Positions 15,304-21,918 of a DNA stretch of 64,000 nucleotides are shown in pieces. The position numbers and the translations under genes are program-made. Source of the stretch: Sphingomonas sp. M1-B02 (GTDB lineage Bacteria; Pseudomonadota; Alphaproteobacteria; Sphingomonadales; Sphingomonadaceae). The number at the start of each line of letters is the position of its first letter. Position 1 is the stretch's first letter. The stretch spans positions 248,001-312,000 of the forward strand of contig NZ_CP110679.1 of NCBI RefSeq assembly GCF_026167525.1. The letters run 5' to 3'. The notes beneath the pieces were generated by a model. It did not search any database and was not told the origin of the DNA. It worked only from the letters and a program-made list of their open reading frames with translations.

Positions 15304-16923
15304 ATGTCCGATTCCCTGCTTGGCCTTGACGAACCGCCCCAGCCCAAGGGGGAAGCGTATCGCGTGCTCGCGCGCAAATATCGGCCGCAGACCTTTTCCG
15401 AGCTGATCGGGCAGGATGCGATGGTCCAGACGCTGGGCAATGCGATCAAGCGCGATCGGCTGGCACATGCCTTTCTGCTCACCGGCGTGCGCGGGGTGGG
15501 CAAGACCTCGACCGCGCGGCTGATCGCCAAGGCGCTCAACTGCATCGGGCCGGACGGGCAGGGCGGCCCGACGATCGATCCGTGCGGCGTCTGCGAGCCC
15601 TGCGTGGCGATCGCCGAGGGGCGGCATATCGACGTGATCGAAATGGATGCCGCGTCGCATACCGGCATCGACGATATCCGCGAGATCATCGAAGCGTCGC
15701 GCTATTCGGCGGTGTCGGCGCGCTACAAAATCTATATCATCGACGAAGTGCATATGCTGTCGAAGGCCGCGTTCAACGGCCTGCTGAAGACGCTTGAGGA
15801 GCCGCCGGCGCATGTGAAGTTCCTGTTCGCCACGACCGAGGTCAACAAGGTGCCGGTTACGGTGCTGTCGCGCTGCCAACGCTTCGACTTGCGGCGAATC
15901 CCCGCGGAGATGCTCGCGGCGCATTTTGCACGGGTTTCCGAAGCCGAAGGCGTCGAGGCTGAGCCCGAGGCGCTGACGATGATCGCCCGGGCCGCCGAAG
16001 GATCGGCGCGCGACGGGCTTTCGATCCTCGACCAGGCGATCGCACATGCGGGGCTGGAGGGCGAAGGCGTGAAGGCCGACATGGTCCGCGGGATGCTGGG
16101 GCTTTCCGATCGCGGGGCGATCCGGGAGCTGTTCGCGCTGGTGCTGGCCGGGGACGCGGTTGCCGCCTTGGCGACCTTGCGCGGGCAATATGACCTGGGT
16201 GTCGATCCGCAGGCGGTGCTGCGCACGCTGCTGGAGACGGTGCACGGCGTGACGCTGGCCAAGCTGGGCACCGAGGCCAGCAAGGGGCAGTCGGCCGAGG
16301 AGGTGAAGGCGCTCGAGCGATGGGCGGCGGGGCTTTCCTTCCCGGCGCTCCACCGGCTGTGGCAATTGATGCTGCGCGGGCATGACGAGGTCGCCAAGGC
16401 GGCGCTGCCGATCGAGGCTTGCGAGATGGCGTTGCTGCGGGTGATCCATGCATCGCAATTGCCCGATCCGGGCGAGCTGGCGCGGCAGATTGCGAGCGGG
16501 GCGGTTTCCGTATCGGCTGCAGCTGCACCGGCGTCACCGAGCGCAACGGCGATGCCGACGAGGATGGCCGAACTGGCCGAGCATCTCGAGACGCATAAGC
16601 GGCGGCAACTCGCGCAACAGGTCCGCGATTATCTGCGCCCCGGCAAGTTCGAGGGATCGGAAGTCGAGTTCGGCACAACTCGGACCTTGCCACATGATTT
16701 TCTTCGCGATCTAGGCGCGGCCTTGCGCGAGACCACCGGGGTCAATTGGCGCTTCCGGTGCGTTGAGAGCGCGGAAGCGCCGACTCTGCGCGAGGAACTG
16801 GAAGCGCAGCAGAATGCCGAGCGCGAAGCGGTGCTGCGCTCGCCGGTTGTCGCGGCAGCAATGGAAGCCTTTCCCGACGCCGAACTGATCGGCTGGTCCA
16901 ACAAGCGGAGCAATCAGGCATGA
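15304..16923 (+). CDS. dnaX: DNA polymerase III subunit gamma/tau
   Basis: A 539-residue clamp-loader ATPase. Signature parts: YRPQTFSELIGQDAMVQTL at the N-terminus, Walker A GVRGVGKTS, a zinc site of four cysteines (residues about 80-100: CIGP, CGVCEPC), Walker B IIDEVHML, and the SRC sensor motif (VLSRCQRFDLRR). The C-terminus is short for a tau form but has the alphaproteobacterial domain from about residue 420. Its stop overlaps the start of the YbaB-family gene, the standard bacterial arrangement. Confidence 0.96.
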   Translation: MSDSLLGLDEPPQPKGEAYRVLARKYRPQTFSELIGQDAMVQTLGNAIKRDRLAHAFLLTGVRGVGKTSTARLIAKALNCIGPDGQGGPTIDPCGVCEPCVAIAEGRHIDVIEMDAASHTGIDDIREIIEASRYSAVSARYKIYIIDEVHMLSKAAFNGLLKTLEEPPAHVKFLFATTEVNKVPVTVLSRCQRFDLRRIPAEMLAAHFARVSEAEGVEAEPEALTMIARAAEGSARDGLSILDQAIAHAGLEGEGVKADMVRGMLGLSDRGAIRELFALVLAGDAVAALATLRGQYDLGVDPQAVLRTLLETVHGVTLAKLGTEASKGQSAEEVKALERWAAGLSFPALHRLWQLMLRGHDEVAKAALPIEACEMALLRVIHASQLPDPGELARQIASGAVSVSAAAAPASPSATAMPTRMAELAEHLETHKRRQLAQQVRDYLRPGKFEGSEVEFGTTRTLPHDFLRDLGAALRETTGVNWRFRCVESAEAPTLREELEAQQNAEREAVLRSPVVAAAMEAFPDAELIGWSNKRSNQA

Positions 16924-17243
16924 AGAGCCTCGAAGACATCATGGCCATGGCGCAGAACGTCCAGGCCGAACTCACCAAGGCGCAGGCCGATCTCGACAAT
17001 ATCGAGGTGGAGGGCGCATCGGGCGGCGGGCTGGTCAAGGTCAAGGCGAGCGCCAAGGGCCGGATCATCGGCGTCGATATCGACGAATCGCTGCTCGCGC
17101 CTTCCGAGAAGGGCATGGTCGAGGATCTTATTGCCGCCGCGCTCAACGATGCCAGGGCCAAGGCCGACGCGGCATCGCAGGAAACGATGAGCAAGATGAC
17201 CAGCGGCATCCCGCTGCCACCGGGCTTCAAGCTGCCTTTCTGA
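16920..17243 (+). CDS. YbaB/EbfC family nucleoid-associated protein
   Basis: A 107-residue protein with the family pattern: N-terminal helix MKSLEDIMAMAQNVQAELTK, the VEGASGGGLVKVKASAKG strand region, and VEDLIAAALNDARAKADAAS at the C-terminus. YbaB dimers bind DNA non-specifically and are encoded next to dnaX (and often recR). The start overlaps the dnaX stop by four bases (ATGA), so translation is coupled. Confidence 0.93.
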   Translation: MKSLEDIMAMAQNVQAELTKAQADLDNIEVEGASGGGLVKVKASAKGRIIGVDIDESLLAPSEKGMVEDLIAAALNDARAKADAASQETMSKMTSGIPLPPGFKLPF

Positions 17244-17316
17244 TCGAGATAGGTCCGCGCCCGGAACAATCCTCCCTGCTCCGCAGTTGCTGCGGCAGTA
17301 AAAGGAGGAGAGTATC

Positions 17317-17595
17317 ATGGTTGAGCGAGTTACCGAGCGAACCGACGGCGTGACCGCGGAGCGCGTGACCGAGACGGGTGGCACGACGACGGTTATCGAG
17401 CGTCGCGGTAGTGGTGCAGGCCTGTTGATTGGGCTCGCTGTGCTGATCGCGGTGGTGATCGGCGCAATCTACCTTATCAACCAGAACAGCCGCGAGGCCG
17501 CCAAGACCGACGCCATCACGGGTGCGGCCGAAGGCGTCCGTGACGCAGCCAAGGATGTCGGCTCGGCCGCGAAGGATGCAGTCAAGCCTGATTGA
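17317..17595 (+). CDS. single-pass membrane protein of unknown function
   Basis: A 92-residue protein: a polar Thr/Glu-rich N-terminus, one membrane helix (AGLLIGLAVLIAVVIGAIYL, about residues 35-54), and an Ala/Lys/Asp-rich amphipathic tail (GVRDAAKDVGSAAKDAVKPD) reminiscent of stress-related repeat helices. AAAGGAGGAGAG just upstream is a very strong ribosome-binding site, suggesting high expression. Its stop abuts the convergent mtgA stop. Confidence 0.65.
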   Translation: MVERVTERTDGVTAERVTETGGTTTVIERRGSGAGLLIGLAVLIAVVIGAIYLINQNSREAAKTDAITGAAEGVRDAAKDVGSAAKDAVKPD

Positions 17596-18546
17596 TCACC
17601 GCAGACAGGCGTCCAGCCCGTCCCCGCGGACGACGCTGATACGCTTGCTGATCGAGTTACCGTAGCGCCGCGTGAAGCCCCTGGGGTCGATCGCGGCGCG
17701 TTTTTTTGGCAGTGGCAGGACGGCGGCGATCTGCGCCGCTTCGCGCGCGGTAAGCCGGGATGCGTCATGCTTGAAATAGCGCATCGCGCCGGCGTTGACG
17801 CCGTAGGTGCCGATCCCCGTCTCGGCGACGTTGAGATAGACTTCCATGATCCGGCGCTTGCCCCAGATATTCTCGATCAGGACAGTGAAATAGGCCTCGA
17901 GAGCTTTGCGGAAATAGCCGCCGCCCTGCCACAGGAAGACGTTTTTCGCGGTCTGCTGGCTGATCGTCGACCCGCCACGGATGCGCTTCGTCCCCGTCGC
18001 GTTGCGCACTGCCGCCGCGGCGATCGCCTTATAGTCGAATCCTCCATGCTGGCAGAAGCGCGAATCCTCGGCCCCGATCGCGGCGCGCGCCATGCTCGGA
18101 TCGATCCGGCTGAGCGGCATCCAGCGCTTGGTGACGCCATGGCCGGCGACGATGTCGCCGACCATTGTGAGGGTGATCGGGGGCGGGATGAACCGCAGCG
18201 CCACGACCCACAGCAGCGAGCCGAGCAGGAAAATCAGCACGAGCTTGAGCAGCAGGAATAGCAAGCGGCGCCATAAGGGCTTGCGCGGACGCTCCGATTT
18301 CATCTGGCCTCGGACTGGTGGCGGGGGAGGCGGCAGGGGTGGGGCGGCACCCTGCCTTGCGAAGCGAGGGCCGCTCCCAGCGCTGCCGAGGGGGGTGAGA
18401 TCGGCGAGGGGCGGTTCTCCCAGCGGCGGCGGCTCCGGCGGAGTCGAATCGGTCCAGTCGGCGGGCGGTCGCGGGTCAGCCAAGGGCGGGACCTGCGCGC
18501 GCGCGTAGCGGACCTGGGGGCTTTTCTTGTCCTTCTCGTCAGCCAT
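17596..18546 (-). CDS. mtgA: monofunctional peptidoglycan transglycosylase with Pro-rich N-terminal extension
   Basis: The GT51 domain starts near residue 105 after one membrane helix (LLFLLLKLVLIFLLGSLLWV). Motifs are AEDSRFCQHGGFD (catalytic Glu), RGGSTISQQTAKN, KRRIMEVYLN and GAMRYF. It polymerises glycan strands from lipid II at the periplasmic face. From the ATG at 18546 it has about 80 extra cytoplasmic residues rich in Pro compared with the usual MtgA of about 230 residues; an internal ATG near 18303 (MKSERPRKPLW), preceded by GAGG, would give the standard length. Confidence 0.88.
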   Translation of the reverse strand: MADEKDKKSPQVRYARAQVPPLADPRPPADWTDSTPPEPPPLGEPPLADLTPLGSAGSGPRFARQGAAPPLPPPPPPVRGQMKSERPRKPLWRRLLFLLLKLVLIFLLGSLLWVVALRFIPPPITLTMVGDIVAGHGVTKRWMPLSRIDPSMARAAIGAEDSRFCQHGGFDYKAIAAAAVRNATGTKRIRGGSTISQQTAKNVFLWQGGGYFRKALEAYFTVLIENIWGKRRIMEVYLNVAETGIGTYGVNAGAMRYFKHDASRLTAREAAQIAAVLPLPKKRAAIDPRGFTRRYGNSISKRISVVRGDGLDACLR

Positions 18547-18609
18547 GGCTGCACGCTTGGCGCGACGTCGCCGCGACCGCAAGAGACATCCCGCGGTCGT
18601 GGCGGAGGA

Positions 18610-19515
18610 TCAGACGGCCGCCAGCAGCCTTTTGTCGCCGGCGAGACGCATCATCGCCTTTTGCAGCTTCTCGAAGGCGCGAACCTCGATCTGGCGTACG
18701 CGCTCGCGCGAGACGCCATAAACCTGGCTCAATTCCTCGAGCGTCTTGGGATCGTCGGTCAGGCGACGCTCGGTCAGGATATGCTTTTCGCGATCGTTGA
18801 GATCGTCCATCGCTTCGCCCAGCATCGTATGGCGAACGCTGGCTTCCTGCGCCTCGGCAACGGCTTCGTCCTGCAACGGACCATCGTCCTGCAGCCAATC
18901 CTGCCACTGGCTCTCGCCATCCTCGCGCATGGGCACGTTGAGCGACGTGTCGCCGCCCATCGCCATGCGGCGGTTCATCGAGGTGACCTCTTCCTCGGTC
19001 ACGCCGAGATCGGTGGCGATCTTGGCGAGATGCTCAGGCGAGAGATCGCCATCCTCGAACGCGTCGAGCTTGGCCTTCATCCGGCGCAGGTTGAAGAAGA
19101 GCTTCTTCTGCGCGGCGGTGGTGCCCATCTTCACGAGCGACCAGCTGCGCAGGATGAATTCCTGGATCGAGGCGCGGATCCACCACATCGCATAGGTCGC
19201 CAGGCGGAAGCCCCGCTCGGGCTCGAACTTCTTCACGCCCTGCATCAGGCCGATATTGCCTTCGGAGATCAGCTCGGACACGGGCAGGCCATAGCCGCGA
19301 TAGCCCATCGCGATCTTCGCCACGAGGCGCAGATGCGAGGTTACGAGCTGCGCCGCGGCGTCGGTGTCGCCATGCTCCTGGAAACGCTTCGCGAGCATAT
19401 ACTCCTTCTCCGGAGTAAGGATCGGAAACTTCTTGATCTCGGCCAGATAGCGGTTGAGGCTCGCCTCTCCGCCGAGAGCGGGAATCGTCGATGGGACGTT
19501 GCTGCCGCTAGCCAT
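18610..19515 (-). CDS. rpoH: RNA polymerase sigma-32 (heat shock)
   Basis: A 301-residue group 3 sigma factor. Region 2 contains SHLRLVAKIAMGYRGYGLP and RGFRLATYAMWWIRASIQEF; the RpoH box QKKLFFNLR is diagnostic; region 4 ends with YGVSRERVRQIEVRAFEKL. It directs transcription of chaperone and protease genes. AGGGAGATTAAGATC precedes the ATG. It may be transcribed with rluD, which lies 53 bases upstream on the same strand. Confidence 0.96.
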   Translation of the reverse strand: MASGSNVPSTIPALGGEASLNRYLAEIKKFPILTPEKEYMLAKRFQEHGDTDAAAQLVTSHLRLVAKIAMGYRGYGLPVSELISEGNIGLMQGVKKFEPERGFRLATYAMWWIRASIQEFILRSWSLVKMGTTAAQKKLFFNLRRMKAKLDAFEDGDLSPEHLAKIATDLGVTEEEVTSMNRRMAMGGDTSLNVPMREDGESQWQDWLQDDGPLQDEAVAEAQEASVRHTMLGEAMDDLNDREKHILTERRLTDDPKTLEELSQVYGVSRERVRQIEVRAFEKLQKAMMRLAGDKRLLAAV

Positions 19516-19568
19516 GATCTTAATCTCCCTTCACTGAACGCTGTAGCCGAAGCCACACGCGTCGAACA

Positions 19569-20522
19569 TCATACGATGAGCTTATTGAACAGTTCCTGCA
19601 TATCCGCAGGCATTTCGCTATCGAACGCCAAAGCGTTGCTTTTAACGGGGTGGATGAACCCCAGATGCGCGGCGTGCAAGGCCTGGCGCCGGAAACCCAG
19701 CGTTGCCAGAAGCTCGCGCTGCGCCTGTTTGACGCTTCCGTAGACCGGATCCCCTAGCAAAGGGTGGCCGATCGAGGACATATGGACACGGACCTGGTGG
19801 GTTCGTCCCGTCTCCAGCCTGCATTCGATGAACGTCGCGTCGCGAAGTTGACGAAGCTTACGCCAATGGGTGACCGCGTGCTTGCCGCTACCTTCGCGGG
19901 CGATGGCCATTTTCTTTCGGTTCGTCGGCGAGCGGCCGAGTGGGGCGTTGACCGTGCCGCCCTCGGTTTGCGTCCGCCAGGCGGCGATCGCCTTGTAGCG
20001 GCGGTCGATCGAATGTTCCTTGAACTGCGCGGCCAGGCCCAAATGCGCCGCGTCGGTCTTGGCCGCGACCATCAGCCCGGACGTATCCTTGTCGATCCGG
20101 TGAACGATGCCGGGCCGCGCCACCCCGCCGATGCCCGAGAGGCTGCCGGCGCAATGGTGGAGCAAGGCGTTGACCAAAGTACCGTCGAGATTGCCCGCGG
20201 CGGGATGGACGACCAGCCCCGCCGGCTTGTCGATCACGATCAGATGCTCGTCCTCGAACACGACATTCAGCGCGATATCCTGCGCTTCGTTGTGCAGCGG
20301 GGTGGGATCGGGGATCTCAACGATAAACAAGGAACCGGCTGCCACTTTCTTCGAGGCATCGCGCACCGGGCCCCCTGTCCCGCTGATTTGCCCAGCGCCA
20401 ATCAGCGCCTTGAGCCGCTCGCGCGACATCTCGGGCAGCGCGTCGGCAAGCGCGCGATCCAGGCGCCAACCATCGGCTGACCCCGCAATACGCGCCTCGA
20501 CAATGGAAACCCCCCGTTTCAT
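19569..20522 (-). CDS. rluD: 23S rRNA pseudouridine synthase, RluD type
   Basis: A 317-residue protein: N-terminal S4 RNA-binding domain (RLDRALADALPEMSRERLK, residues 20-70), then the RluA/RluD catalytic domain with Asp144 in HRIDKDTSGLMV, and the RTHQVRVHMSSIGHPLLGDP C-terminal motif. It should convert uridines in helix 69 of 23S rRNA. The start codon is 17 bases from the divergent JAMM protease start; the palindrome CCTAGG at 20525-20530 supplies part of the ribosome-binding site on both strands. Confidence 0.9.
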   Translation of the reverse strand: MKRGVSIVEARIAGSADGWRLDRALADALPEMSRERLKALIGAGQISGTGGPVRDASKKVAAGSLFIVEIPDPTPLHNEAQDIALNVVFEDEHLIVIDKPAGLVVHPAAGNLDGTLVNALLHHCAGSLSGIGGVARPGIVHRIDKDTSGLMVAAKTDAAHLGLAAQFKEHSIDRRYKAIAAWRTQTEGGTVNAPLGRSPTNRKKMAIAREGSGKHAVTHWRKLRQLRDATFIECRLETGRTHQVRVHMSSIGHPLLGDPVYGSVKQAQRELLATLGFRRQALHAAHLGFIHPVKSNALAFDSEMPADMQELFNKLIV

Positions 20523-20539
20523 GTCCTAGGAAGATGGGG

Positions 20540-20962
20540 ATGCGGTGTAGGATTTCAAGATCTGTACTGATCGGTATCCGGCGGATTTCTGCGGATGCCG
20601 CGCCGCACGAGGCGTGCGGGCTGCTGTTCGGCGAACCCGATGCGATCACGGCGTTCCAAGCTGCGGAGAATGTGGCGCAGACGCCCGAGACGCGGTTCGA
20701 GCTGGATCCGTCGGCGCTGTTTGCCGCGCTGCGGGCGGAGCGGGCCGGGGGGCCTCGGATCGTCGGCTATTGGCATTCGCATCCGAGCGGAGATGCGCGG
20801 CCATCGGCAACCGACGCGGCGATGGCGGCGCCGGACCGGAAGCTGTGGGTGATAGTCGCGGGGAAGGAGGTGACCTGCTGGCGCGCCGTGGAAGGCGGGG
20901 TCGTGCATGAGCGGTTCGACCCGATCGACCTTCGGGAACGTTTCGGGGCCGACCTACGTTAG
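20540..20962 (+). CDS. JAMM/Mov34 (M67) metalloprotease-like protein
   Basis: A 140-residue single-domain MPN+ protein. The zinc site is complete: Glu24 (HEACGLLFGE), His79 and His81 in HSHPSG, Ser89 and Asp92, matching the H-x-H-x7-S-x2-D rule. Stand-alone bacterial JAMM proteins cleave ubiquitin-like sulfur-carrier extensions (for example CysO- or MoaD-type) or peptides; no such partner is adjacent here. Start at 20540 because AGGAAG ends six bases before it; the ATG at 20534 lies against that site. Confidence 0.85.
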   Translation: MRCRISRSVLIGIRRISADAAPHEACGLLFGEPDAITAFQAAENVAQTPETRFELDPSALFAALRAERAGGPRIVGYWHSHPSGDARPSATDAAMAAPDRKLWVIVAGKEVTCWRAVEGGVVHERFDPIDLRERFGADLR

Positions 20963-20992
20963 CTTGGCAGGTTCAAAAGGGAGTTGCCTGAG

Positions 20993-21139
20993 ATGCTGTG
21001 GACAATCGCCGTAATCCTGCTCGTTTTGTGGCTGCTTGGCTTCGCGCTGAACGTTGCCGGCGGGCTTATTCACATCATCCTGGTGGTCGCCATCATCGTC
21101 GGCCTCATCCAGCTCTTTTCGGGTCGCAAGGTCGTCTAG
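20993..21139 (+). CDS. Lmo0937-family small membrane protein
   Basis: A 48-residue protein: MLWTIAVILLVLWLLGFALN, a short turn, then GGLIHIILVVAIIVGLIQLF and a basic tail SGRKVV. The two-helix layout with central G-G-x-I-H matches the Lmo0937 family of stress-associated hydrophobic peptides; function unknown. AAAGGGAG lies upstream. It is followed by a terminator hairpin that overlaps the chpT start. Confidence 0.75.
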   Translation: MLWTIAVILLVLWLLGFALNVAGGLIHIILVVAIIVGLIQLFSGRKVV

Positions 21140-21160
21140 CCTGGCCTTGCATAGCGGTTG

Positions 21161-21213
21161 CAGCTTCTCCCCGGCTGCTTCAAAGAGGCCGGGAGAAGCT
21201 GGAGCCTTTTTTT
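21161..21213 (+). terminator. terminator-like hairpin with T7 tract overlapping the chpT start
   Basis: CAGCTTCTCCC (21161-21171) pairs with GGGAGAAGCTG (21191-21201), extended by GGC/GCC, and is followed by seven T residues (21207-21213). This is a canonical intrinsic terminator for the small membrane protein gene. However GGAG (21201-21204) and the TTG start of chpT (21212) lie in its 3' arm and T-tract, so it may work as an attenuator or translational switch. Confidence 0.75.
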
Positions 21214-21856
21214 GAATATTAGCCCTACCGATTTCGCCAGCTTGCTTTGTTCGAGGCTGTGCCACGACTTGTTGAGCCCCGTGGGTGCGCTCAACAATGG
21301 GCTGGAACTGCTCGCCGACGAGCAGGATCCGGAGATGCGCGCACGCTGCCTCGATCTGCTCAACGAGAGTGCGAAGGCGTCTGCGAACAAGTTGAAATTC
21401 TTTCGCCTGGCCTTCGGCGCCGCGGGCGGCTTCGGCGAGACCGTCGATACGCGCGAGGCGCAGGGCGCGATCGAGGGGCTGTTCGGCGACAATCATCGCG
21501 TCAAGCTTGGCTGGATGGTCGAGGATCCCGTCCTGCCCAAGCAGGCGATCAAGGTCTTGCTGAACCTGGCGCTGATCGGCGGCGATGCGCTGATCCGCGG
21601 CGGACAATTGGATATCGGTGCCGAAATCGTCGACGGCAGCATCGAGATCGTCGTGCGCGCCGATGGTCCTCGGATCGTGCTCGACCCCGAATTGCGCAGC
21701 GCGCTTGCCGGCGGCAAGGACAACCAGCCAATCACCCCGCGCGCGGCTGCCGCCTATCTGGCGCATGCGCTTGTGACGGAGGGGGGCGGCACGCTCCAGG
21801 TCTCGCCCCCGGAATCGGACGTGCTGCTGTTCGGCGCGGGCTTCCGGGTCGGGTGA
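21212..21856 (+). CDS. chpT: histidine phosphotransferase ChpT
   Basis: A 214-residue DHp/CA-like phosphotransferase. FASLLCSRLCHDLLSPVGAL carries the phospho-acceptor His18, and the rest is a degenerate ATPase-like domain (LIGGDALIRGGQLDIGAEIV) that does not bind ATP in known ChpT. In Caulobacter it relays phosphate from CckA to CtrA and CpdR. TTG at 21212 with GGAG seven bases upstream gives MNISPTDFASLLC, matching the family; the longer frame from 21158 translates the hairpin. It lies directly before the chemotaxis operon. Confidence 0.85.
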   Translation: MNISPTDFASLLCSRLCHDLLSPVGALNNGLELLADEQDPEMRARCLDLLNESAKASANKLKFFRLAFGAAGGFGETVDTREAQGAIEGLFGDNHRVKLGWMVEDPVLPKQAIKVLLNLALIGGDALIRGGQLDIGAEIVDGSIEIVVRADGPRIVLDPELRSALAGGKDNQPITPRAAAAYLAHALVTEGGGTLQVSPPESDVLLFGAGFRVG

Positions 21857-21918
21857 GACTAACGCGGCCTTAACCAGCGCAGGCGCAGAAGGGCCCGGAC
21901 TAGTTGCACCGGGGCCCC

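Noticed and set aside
17697..17708. T-run after GC-rich sequence, terminator-like
   Set aside because: It lies inside mtgA coding sequence and has no stable stem before it on the plus strand; on the minus strand it encodes Lys codons.
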